Shown in pieces: positions 8,794-14,846 of a stretch of 47,543 nt of DNA (positions are counted from its first letter, which is position 1; every line of letters begins with the position of its first letter). The position numbers and the translations under genes are program-made. The notes under the pieces were generated by a model that ran no database searches, was not told the origin of the DNA, and saw only the letters and a list, made by a program, of their open reading frames with translations. Origin of the DNA: an uncultured Pelagibacteraceae bacterium. GTDB lineage: Bacteria > Pseudomonadota > Alphaproteobacteria > Pelagibacterales > Pelagibacteraceae. The stretch lies in assembly GCA_902600205.1 (NCBI GenBank), contig CACKIN010000007.1, forward strand, positions 1-47,543, read 5' to 3'.

Positions 8794-9758
8794 TGGCTGT
8801 ATATACAAGGATAAATCAGAGCGATTTGAGCTTGATCGAGAAAAACTTTAATATTGGTAAAATTGTATCTTTTTCAGGCATAAAAAAAGGAATTGAAAAT
8901 ACCAATTACTTAATAAAAACAAGTAAAAAAAAAATAATACTAACCATTTTTGAAAAACGAGTTCAAAAAAAAGATTTACCTTTTTTTATGAACCTTATGT
9001 TTGGTTTATCAAAAAATAAAATCAAATGTCCTGAGCCAATAAAAAATAAAAAAGGAAAATATTTATTCAAAATTAAAAATAAAACTGCATGTTTAGTAAG
9101 TTTTTTAGAGGGAAAAGATAAAAATCAACTAACAAACAAAGACTGTTTCCAAGTTGGAAAAAATGCAGCTCTGTTACATTTGGCTGCAAAAAAATTAAGA
9201 TTGTACAGAAAAAATTCATTATCGGTGAATTCGTGGGAACCTTTATTAAATAGAATAGATAAAAGAATTAATAAAATTTCGAGTAATTTAATAAATACTA
9301 TGCGAACTGACTTGGTCGATATCAAGAAAAAATGGCCAAAAAGTATGCCCAATGGAATAATACATAGCGATCTGTTTATTGATAATATTTTTTTCTATAA
9401 GAAAAAATATTATGGGTTCATTGATTTTTATTTTTCTGCAAATGATTTTTTAGCTTATGAGTTAGCTACATGTGTGAATGCGTTATGTTTTAAAAAAAGA
9501 AATAAAATTTTTATTTTAGATAAAAGTAAATCTTCTCAATTATTAAAAGGTTACCAATCTGTTCGAAAATTGAGTCACAAAGAAAAGAGTAATTTCAATA
9601 CTTTATGCAGAGGTTCAGCTTTGAGATATCTTCTTACCAGATCATATGATTATTTAAATACCCCTAAAAAAGTATTGATTAAAATAAAAGAACCAAAAGA
9701 ATATTTAGATAAATTAAATTTTCACAGAAAATTGAATTCATTTAAGGATTACAGCTAA
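8793..9758 (+). CDS. thrB: Homoserine kinase, ThrB2 (aminoglycoside/choline kinase fold) type
   Basis: A 321-residue kinase that phosphorylates homoserine in threonine synthesis. It belongs to the alternative family with the APH fold, not the GHMP family. The catalytic loop HSDLFIDNIFF and the metal-binding GFIDFYFSANDFLAYELA are clear, as is the N-terminal GIENTNYLI strand. Threonine synthase lies nearby on the other strand (11165-12535). It is joined to ispH and rnhA by one-base TAATG overlaps. Confidence 0.92.
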   Translation: MAVYTRINQSDLSLIEKNFNIGKIVSFSGIKKGIENTNYLIKTSKKKIILTIFEKRVQKKDLPFFMNLMFGLSKNKIKCPEPIKNKKGKYLFKIKNKTACLVSFLEGKDKNQLTNKDCFQVGKNAALLHLAAKKLRLYRKNSLSVNSWEPLLNRIDKRINKISSNLINTMRTDLVDIKKKWPKSMPNGIIHSDLFIDNIFFYKKKYYGFIDFYFSANDFLAYELATCVNALCFKKRNKIFILDKSKSSQLLKGYQSVRKLSHKEKSNFNTLCRGSALRYLLTRSYDYLNTPKKVLIKIKEPKEYLDKLNFHRKLNSFKDYS

Positions 9759-10180
9759 TGATAAAAATCTATACTGATGGATCTTGTTTGGGTAATCCAG
9801 GAAATGGTGGTTGGGCTGCTATTATTATAGATGATAATAAAAAAATTCAGATAAAGGGAAGTAAAAAAGATACCACAAATAATCAAATGGAGTTGCTTGC
9901 TCCAATAAAGGCTCTTAAAAAAATTCCTAAAGGAAGCAGTGTTCAGATTTTCACAGACTCTAAATATGTAAAATCCGGAATTACAGAGTGGATACATAAT
10001 TGGAAGAAAAATGGTTGGAAAACCGCAAATAAACAACCTGTGAAAAATAAAGAACTCTGGACTGAATTAGATCTTATGACTAGCGAATTTGAAATAAAAT
10101 GGAGTTGGGTAAAAGGTCATTCTACAGATAAATTTAATAATGAAGTTGATTTAATTGCGAGAAAAGCTGCAAACTCCTAA
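9758..10180 (+). CDS. rnhA: Ribonuclease HI
   Basis: A 140-residue enzyme that degrades RNA in RNA-DNA hybrids. The acidic catalytic residues are all visible: Asp in IYTDGSCLGNPG, Glu in NNQMELLAP, Asp in IFTDSKYV and the C-terminal Asp in NNEVDLIARKA. The conserved WVKGHS histidine loop is present. It ends the ispH-thrB-rnhA run. Its stop codon directly abuts the first copy of a 28-bp direct repeat (10181-10208). Confidence 0.96.
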   Translation: MIKIYTDGSCLGNPGNGGWAAIIIDDNKKIQIKGSKKDTTNNQMELLAPIKALKKIPKGSSVQIFTDSKYVKSGITEWIHNWKKNGWKTANKQPVKNKELWTELDLMTSEFEIKWSWVKGHSTDKFNNEVDLIARKAANS

Positions 10181-10208
10181 CGGGGCACCGGGCAACAGAA
10201 CGCCCCTT
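10181..10208 (+). repeat. Outer direct repeat R1, left copy (28 bp)
   Basis: This copy matches 10650-10677 at 24 of 28 positions, in the same orientation. The shared cores are CGGGGCACC and GGCAACAGAAC. It starts on the base after the rnhA stop codon. In this copy GGGGC (10182-10186) can pair with GCCCC (10202-10206), giving a 5-bp stem that might end rnhA transcription, although no T-run follows. Together with the right copy it bounds a 470-base unit, like the direct repeats left by site-specific integration. Confidence 0.85.
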
Positions 10209-10245
10209 AATAACCTAAAATAAACCTTTAAATATTATCCATAAT

Positions 10246-10272
10246 AAATTCTGTACGGGATATGTACGGGAT
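10246..10272 (+). repeat. Inner direct repeat R2, left copy (27 bp)
   Basis: This copy matches 10566-10592 at 25 of 27 positions, in the same orientation. Each copy contains its own tandem duplication of TACGGGAT at an 11-base step, so four TACGGGAT units occur in total. The left copy lies just outside the hairpin at 10275-10300, which follows the small leftward gene. The 11-base step, about one helical turn, is typical of paired protein-binding sites. Confidence 0.85.
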
Positions 10273-10274
10273 AA

Positions 10275-10300
10275 ATGTGGGCAAAATTAAATGCCCACAT
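10275..10300 (-). terminator. Hairpin downstream of the 57-residue ORF
   Basis: ATGTGGGC (10275-10282) and GCCCACAT (10293-10300) form a perfect 8-bp stem with a 10-base AT-rich loop. It begins 12 bases after the stop codon of the leftward ORF, so a transcription end or RNA 3' stabiliser is likely. No clear U-run follows on either strand, so intrinsic termination is uncertain. Confidence 0.55.
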
Positions 10301-10312
10301 CTAAGTTGAGTT

Positions 10313-10486
10313 TTATCTTTTATTTTTTATTTTAAAACCCTCTGACTCAAGTATTTTGATCAAATTTTTTAATCTCTGTTCTCTAGATGTATTTTGATCA
10401 CCTATTTTTTCAAAAAAGATAGGTTCTAAACCTCTATCCTTTTTTGATTTAAAATAGTCTTTGATTGATTGTATTTTTAGTTTCAT
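10313..10486 (-). CDS. 57-residue unrecognised basic protein inside the repeat-bounded cassette
   Basis: An ATG at 10486 opens a 57-codon frame ending TAA at 10313-10315. The ribosome site AAAGGGGG lies just before it, and an extended -10 box TGATATAAT (10562-10554) is about 70 bases upstream. A hairpin follows the stop, so promoter, ribosome site, frame and terminator-like hairpin are all present. The protein is Lys-rich and mostly helical in appearance, beginning MKLKIQSIKDYF and ending ESEGFKIKNKR. I do not recognise a family. The direct repeats on both sides suggest an acquired cassette; excisionase-like or antitoxin-like roles are only guesses from size and context. Confidence 0.6.
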   Translation of the reverse strand: MKLKIQSIKDYFKSKKDRGLEPIFFEKIGDQNTSREQRLKNLIKILESEGFKIKNKR

Positions 10487-10553
10487 TTGCCCCCTTTAGC
10501 GTTGTGTTTAAAGTCCCAGCAAGTAGAGTTAATTTCTAAATCAGGACTAAATA

Positions 10554-10562
10554 ATTATATCA
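10554..10562 (-). promoter_or_regulatory. Extended -10 promoter for the 57-residue ORF
   Basis: Read leftward, the sequence is TGATATAAT, a perfect TATAAT with the extended TG. No good -35 box is seen at 16-18 bases. Instead that position is filled by the R2 repeat (10566-10592), which reads leftward as two ATCCCGTA-type units. This fits a promoter controlled by a protein bound to R2. Transcription would start near 10547, giving a leader of about 60 bases. Confidence 0.5.
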
Positions 10563-10565
10563 CAA

Positions 10566-10592
10566 AAATTCTGTACGGGATACATACGGGAT
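10566..10592 (+). repeat. Inner direct repeat R2, right copy (27 bp)
   Basis: This copy matches 10246-10272 with two changes and has the same internal tandem TACGGGAT units 11 bases apart. It lies immediately upstream of the extended -10 box of the small leftward gene, covering where a -35 box or operator would be. That position suggests a binding site for an activator or repressor, possibly encoded by the cassette itself. Confidence 0.85.
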
Positions 10593-10622
10593 TTTGGTTA
10601 AAATTCTCGTTTTTCAATTCAA

Positions 10623-10638
10623 ATTATTCGCGAATAAT
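10623..10638. repeat. Perfect 16-bp palindrome ATTATTCGCGAATAAT
   Basis: All 16 bases are self-complementary with no spacer, centred on CGCG. It lies between the right copies of R2 and R1 in the non-coding part of the cassette. A perfect palindrome without a loop favours a dimeric DNA-binding protein over an RNA hairpin. It matches no regulator motif I know well. Confidence 0.7.
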
Positions 10639-10649
10639 GGTACAAAGTT

Positions 10650-10677
10650 CGGGGCACCTGGCAACAGAACTGTCCTT
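10650..10677 (+). repeat. Outer direct repeat R1, right copy (28 bp)
   Basis: This copy matches 10181-10208 at 24 of 28 positions, in the same orientation. It ends 5 bases before the stop codon of the leftward peroxiredoxin gene, so the two R1 copies sit against the 3' ends of the two convergent neighbours. The stem seen in the left copy is degraded here by the changes near the 3' side. Confidence 0.85.
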
Positions 10678-10682
10678 CTTTG

Positions 10683-11168
10683 CTAAATAATATCTAAAAT
10701 TTCCTCTGCTGAGGATATTCCACAATTTTTAGTTTCTTCTTCTTCTTGAATATTTTGAACTTGGAGATTCTCAATTACCATTGAATAACGGCTTGATCTC
10801 ATTCCCATACCTTTTGAGTTTCTATCAACTTCAGCACCTATTAGCTTAGTAAATGACAAATAAGGATCAGCTAACATAGTTATATTTTCTCCTATATTAT
10901 TCGACTCACCCCAAGCATTCATTACATAAGGGTCATTAACAGCTAAGCAAAATATTTTATCAATACCTTTATCTAAGATTTGTTGAGCATTTTTAACATA
11001 ACCTGGTAAATGAAATTTAGAGCATGTAGCTGTAAATGCACCAGGTAAACCAAATAATATTATTTTTTTTGATTCTAATACCTCAGATATATTTTGCTCC
11101 TTGGGCTCACCATCAACTAAATGGAAGATTTTCGCATCTGGAATTTGGTCATTAACTTTTAGCTTCAT
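10683..11168 (-). CDS. Peroxiredoxin, Prx5-type (AhpC/TSA superfamily)
   Basis: A 161-residue thiol peroxidase that reduces hydrogen peroxide and organic peroxides. The peroxidatic cysteine is Cys49 in PGAFTATCSKFHLPGY, the Prx5 form of the motif. The conserved FCLAVNDPYVMNAWG segment follows. Two more cysteines (in KIFCLAVND and ETKNCGIS) might resolve the sulfenic acid. It overlaps the end of thrC by four bases (ATGA), so it is the second gene of that leftward unit. Confidence 0.92.
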   Translation of the reverse strand: MKLKVNDQIPDAKIFHLVDGEPKEQNISEVLESKKIILFGLPGAFTATCSKFHLPGYVKNAQQILDKGIDKIFCLAVNDPYVMNAWGESNNIGENITMLADPYLSFTKLIGAEVDRNSKGMGMRSSRYSMVIENLQVQNIQEEEETKNCGISSAEEILDII

Positions 11169-12535
11169 AATTTACTTTTAACGAAATTTTTTACTTCCTC
11201 TATATCATTTTTTAGTAATTGAAAATTTTCCTCTTTACTATGAACATATTGTAGCTCTTTAGGTAGTTCTTCATGTTTATTTATAGCCTTATCTGTAGCA
11301 GCTGGAAATTTACATGGATGTGCAGTGGACAATACTACACAATCACTAAAATTTAGCTTATTTGCAGCTCCCACTCCAACTGCAGTATGAGGATCTAATA
11401 TGACACTACTTTTGTCAAAATGTTGTTTGATAATTTCTAAAGTTTCATTTTCATCACAACTTTCTGAAATAAAATCTTTTTGGATAATGTCTAAGTTTGA
11501 TTTTTCTATTTTATATTCATTATTCTTAACTTTTTTCATTATATCTGATGTAATGCCAGAATTAGAATTATTCACATAATAAATTAATCTTTCAAAATTA
11601 CTTGCTAACTGAATATCCATACTTGGAGAAAGTGTTTCTTTAACTTTTTTTGAAACATAATCACCTTTAGAAATTGCACGATGTAAAATATCATTCTCAT
11701 TAGTTGCAACAATAAGTTTATCTATGGGCAATCCCATTTGTTTTGCGAGATAACCTGCAAAAACATCTCCAAAGTTTCCTGTTGGTACTGAAAAAGAAAT
11801 TGGCTTGTCACTATCAAGTTTAAAATAAGTATAAAAATAATAAACAGCTTGAGCTATAATTCTTGCCCAATTAATAGAATTAACCCCTGACATATTGATT
11901 GAATTTGAAAAATCTAAATCTGAAAACATTTGCTTAACAATATTTTGACAGTCATCAAAATTTCCATCAATTGCGATATTGTAAACATTTTCATCTTCAA
12001 CTGTTGTCATTAATTTTCTTTGAACTGTTGAAATTCTATTGTTAGGATGTAAAACGAAAATATTTAAATTTGATTTACCTCTAATTGCATCAATAGCAGC
12101 TGCCCCAGTATCACCAGATGTAGCAACAACAATATTAATTTTTTTTTCATTTTTAGTTAAGTAATATTCATACAAATTACCAATAAATTGCATAGCAACA
12201 TCTTTAAAAGCTAGTGTTGGTCCATGAAAAAGTTCTAACAATTTTAGATCGCCAAGATTTGAGATTTTAATAACTTCTTTTTCTCTAAAAGTAGAATAAG
12301 ATTTTTCAATTAACTCAGAAAGATCTTCTTTAGATATAAAATCAGATGAAAACAAATTTATTATTTCAGTAGATAAATCGTTGTAATTATGATTTTTAAG
12401 CTTCGATAATTCATCTAAACTGAATTTTTTTAAAGATGTAGGTACATAGAGTCCCCCATCATCAGCTAAACCTTTGATAAAAACCTCTTTGAAACTATAT
12501 TCTTTAGAATTATCTCTTGTGCTTACATACTTCAT
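11165..12535 (-). CDS. thrC: Threonine synthase
   Basis: A 456-residue PLP enzyme that converts O-phosphohomoserine to threonine. The cofactor lysine lies in GPTLAFKDVAMQF, and the phosphate-binding loop is ATSGDTGAAAID. N-terminal YVSTRDNSKEYSF and FKEVFIKGLADDGGLYVP are typical of the longer bacterial/fungal ThrC group. It works with the homoserine kinase gene at 8793-9758 on the opposite strand. The ATG at 12535 is preceded by an A-rich stretch without a strong ribosome site. Confidence 0.96.
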   Translation of the reverse strand: MKYVSTRDNSKEYSFKEVFIKGLADDGGLYVPTSLKKFSLDELSKLKNHNYNDLSTEIINLFSSDFISKEDLSELIEKSYSTFREKEVIKISNLGDLKLLELFHGPTLAFKDVAMQFIGNLYEYYLTKNEKKINIVVATSGDTGAAAIDAIRGKSNLNIFVLHPNNRISTVQRKLMTTVEDENVYNIAIDGNFDDCQNIVKQMFSDLDFSNSINMSGVNSINWARIIAQAVYYFYTYFKLDSDKPISFSVPTGNFGDVFAGYLAKQMGLPIDKLIVATNENDILHRAISKGDYVSKKVKETLSPSMDIQLASNFERLIYYVNNSNSGITSDIMKKVKNNEYKIEKSNLDIIQKDFISESCDENETLEIIKQHFDKSSVILDPHTAVGVGAANKLNFSDCVVLSTAHPCKFPAATDKAINKHEELPKELQYVHSKEENFQLLKNDIEEVKNFVKSKL

Positions 12536-12576
12536 GAATTTTTTTTACCATTTTCCTATAAAATAAATAGGATTAT

Positions 12577-13491
12577 TTATTTTATAACCTGGTCTACCAA
12601 AAATAAGACAAAAAGCAAAAATAAGTAAAAAATTGAGTAAGAAAATACCTTTTTAGCCTTCTTAATTTCAAATTTATTTTTTTTGAATTTAAGAAGATCG
12701 TAACAGACATAGTTGTAATAAAATGTCAGTAGTAGAGATACGATTAAAAATGTTTCACCTACAAACCCAATATAATAAGGCAAAATTACTATTGGTAACA
12801 TTATTAATGAGTAAACAAATATATTCTTCTTTGTCTCCTCAATTCCATTAGTAATCGGCAACATTGGGATTTTAGCTTTTTGATAGTCATCTGCTTTGTA
12901 AAGGCTAAGAGCCCAAAAATGAGATGGAGTCCAAAAAAATATTATTAAGAAAAATGTTATCGGTTCAAATGTTAATGAGTTAGTAGCTATTGTCCAACCA
13001 ATAACTGGCGGTAATGCACCAGATGCTCCTCCAATAACAATGTTTTGTGGAGTTTTTCTTTTCAACCAAATTGTATAAACAAAAACATAAAATCCTATAG
13101 TTACAGATAGTAGTATGGCTGATGTTAAATTTGAAAAATAATAAAGTCCGGCTACAGAAATTATTGATAGCAATGTACCAAATAAAAGAGCATGATCTCT
13201 GTTTACTTTACCAGTAGGTATTGGTCTAAGACAAGTTCTTGTCATTAATTTATCTAGATCAGCCTCATACCACATATTCAAAGCACCAGCAGCTCCCGCA
13301 CCCATAGTTACAAAAAAAATGGCAATTATTGAATTTAGAAAAGAAACCGAAACTGGAGCTGTTAATAAACCAACAGCACAAGTGAAGATTACCAAAGACA
13401 TTACTCTTGGTTTCATTAATAATAATAGATATTTAAAATAAGATAAAAAACTTATTGAAACCGATTTTTTTTTAATTGTATTTGTGGTCAC
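12577..13491 (-). CDS. ctaB: Protoheme IX farnesyltransferase (heme o synthase)
   Basis: A 304-residue integral membrane prenyltransferase that adds a farnesyl group to heme b, giving heme o, the precursor of heme a. The two aspartate motifs of the UbiA superfamily are visible in YEADLDKLMTRTCLRP and YKADDYQKAKIPMLP. About nine hydrophobic segments are present. It lies at the 3' end of the cytochrome oxidase operon, two bases after the preceding gene, so heme supply is produced along with the oxidase. Confidence 0.95.
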   Translation of the reverse strand: MTTNTIKKKSVSISFLSYFKYLLLLMKPRVMSLVIFTCAVGLLTAPVSVSFLNSIIAIFFVTMGAGAAGALNMWYEADLDKLMTRTCLRPIPTGKVNRDHALLFGTLLSIISVAGLYYFSNLTSAILLSVTIGFYVFVYTIWLKRKTPQNIVIGGASGALPPVIGWTIATNSLTFEPITFFLIIFFWTPSHFWALSLYKADDYQKAKIPMLPITNGIEETKKNIFVYSLIMLPIVILPYYIGFVGETFLIVSLLLTFYYNYVCYDLLKFKKNKFEIKKAKKVFSYSIFYLFLLFVLFLVDQVIK

Positions 13492-13493
13492 TA

Positions 13494-13757
13494 TTACTCA
13501 ACATTCAGTGAAACAAATATTACAAGTAATATTACACCCGCTATTAAAATATGGTTTCCAAGATCAAATATACCTACTTTGCTATTTTTCTTATCTATTA
13601 ATCTTCTACGCAAAGGTATTTGATCATAAGGATTTATTGAGACTTTGTCTCCTTGTTCTTTTTGATTTTCAACTTTTACTGAATAGCCAAACCAAACAAT
13701 ATAAATAAAAATTACAAAAAGTATTAAAAAGAAAGCTAAATAACCGTATGCATCCAT
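13494..13757 (-). CDS. Small two-helix membrane protein in the cox operon, unrecognised
   Basis: An 87-residue protein from the ATG at 13757, which follows a GGTGGAG ribosome site. A longer frame to 13781 would run back into the previous gene. The N-terminal helix is residues 5-25 and the C-terminal helix about 68-86. The middle is polar with INPYDQIPLRRRLIDKK. It lies between the subunit IV-like gene and ctaB, so a role in oxidase assembly or as an accessory subunit is plausible. I do not recognise the family. Confidence 0.75.
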   Translation of the reverse strand: MDAYGYLAFFLILFVIFIYIVWFGYSVKVENQKEQGDKVSINPYDQIPLRRRLIDKKNSKVGIFDLGNHILIAGVILLVIFVSLNVE

Positions 13758-13758
13758 T

Positions 13759-14118
13759 TTAAGCTCCACCTCCAACCACAAAATAAAATAATCTTGAAAA
13801 TAATGTATACTGAAATTCAGCTGCCATTAAAAATATGAAGCACGCTATAGCCGTCATTGGCCACAATAGAACATTTACCAATGCATATCTTTCCCAAAAC
13901 AGGTGCATAAAAAATGCCATTATCAGCCCTGCTTTTAAAAACATGAAAAATAGAATTAATGACCATCTCAACATTCCTTGGAATTGATACCAGTCAACCA
14001 TGTAAGAAAAAAAACTCAGTACGAACAACAAAGTCCAAATCCAAAGATAAATTCCAATTTTATGTGTGGAACCCTCTTGTTTTTTTTCTGTTTGTCCAAT
14101 TTTATTTGTATTTTCCAT
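13759..14118 (-). CDS. Cytochrome c oxidase subunit IV-like protein (CoxIV/CyoD family)
   Basis: A 119-residue protein with three membrane segments (about residues 22-42, 50-75 and 83-110) after a short charged N-terminus rich in Lys and Gln. The pattern MLRWSLILFFMFLKAGLIM, then FFMHLFWERYAL, is typical of prokaryotic subunit IV proteins, which help assemble or stabilise the CuB site. It sits directly after subunit III in coxB-coxA-coxC order, as expected. Confidence 0.85.
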   Translation of the reverse strand: MENTNKIGQTEKKQEGSTHKIGIYLWIWTLLFVLSFFSYMVDWYQFQGMLRWSLILFFMFLKAGLIMAFFMHLFWERYALVNVLLWPMTAIACFIFLMAAEFQYTLFSRLFYFVVGGGA

Positions 14119-14126
14119 AATTTATT

Positions 14127-14837
14127 TTACCACAAGTAAAAGAATGCAAAAATAAAAACCCATACAAGATCTACGAAGTGCCAATAAAGACCTAAAATCT
14201 CAATTTCTACATAATCACCTTTTAATTTGGTGAACCATCCTTTTTTACCTTTTTCATAGTGGCCAGCAAATACTTTATAGGTATATATAAATAAAAAGAT
14301 TACTCCTATAGATACGTGAAAGCCATGAAAACCAGTTATCATAAAGAAAAATGATCCAAATTGAGCAGCTCCAAATGGATTTTCCCATGGTCTTACACCC
14401 TCATGAATTAATTTTGACCACTCATATGCCTGCATTCCAACAAAAGTTAAACCGCCAAGCGCAGTCGCCAATAGTAGCCATCCACACATTTTTCTATTTT
14501 TTTCGTATCCATATTTAACAGCGATAGCCATCGTTCCACTACTGGTGATCAAGACAAAGGTCATAAGAGCAATCAGTAATAACGGCACAGGTACACCAAA
14601 TGCCTCTAGCGCAAATACTTCACTAGGATTTGGCCACTCCACTGGAGTTGAACCTCTTCCTTTCATATATGAAATTAAAAAACAACTAAAAACAAAAGTA
14701 TCACTCAATAGAAAGATCCACATCATAGCTTTACCCCAATGCACACCTTTAAACATTGTTTGGTCTGACGCTGTGTCAGACGCCATCCCCTTAAACCCTG
14801 GTTTAAGTTCGAAGCCGTCTATTTTTGGTTCAGACAT
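14127..14837 (-). CDS. coxC: Cytochrome c oxidase subunit III
   Basis: A 236-residue membrane subunit that supports proton uptake and stability of subunit I. Conserved family segments are ITGFHGFHVSIGV and the C-terminal LYWHFVDLVWVFIF. About six or seven hydrophobic stretches are present. It is 9 bases downstream of coxA. A second, more diverged subunit III-like gene lies at 17852-18529. Confidence 0.95.
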   Translation of the reverse strand: MSEPKIDGFELKPGFKGMASDTASDQTMFKGVHWGKAMMWIFLLSDTFVFSCFLISYMKGRGSTPVEWPNPSEVFALEAFGVPVPLLLIALMTFVLITSSGTMAIAVKYGYEKNRKMCGWLLLATALGGLTFVGMQAYEWSKLIHEGVRPWENPFGAAQFGSFFFMITGFHGFHVSIGVIFLFIYTYKVFAGHYEKGKKGWFTKLKGDYVEIEILGLYWHFVDLVWVFIFAFFYLW

Positions 14838-14846
14838 TTATTTCTC

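Noticed and set aside
10181..10208. R1 as the 3' end of a tRNA gene
   Set aside because: Read leftward it vaguely resembles a T-arm/acceptor end, but the GGTTCGAnTCC core is missing and no cloverleaf can be built from the flanks.
10487..10690. Rightward 67-codon frame across the right half of the cassette
   Set aside because: It begins with TTG, has no ribosome site, runs through R2, the palindrome and R1, and overlaps the peroxiredoxin end. The leftward 57-residue frame has far better signals.
12555..12571. CCTAT...ATAGG inverted repeat between thrC and ctaB as a terminator
   Set aside because: The stem is only five AT-rich pairs and there is no downstream T-run in the right place.
13758..13781. 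Longer start for the small cox-operon protein
   Set aside because: The extra residues lie inside the subunit IV-like gene. The ATG at 13757 has a good GGTGGAG ribosome site.
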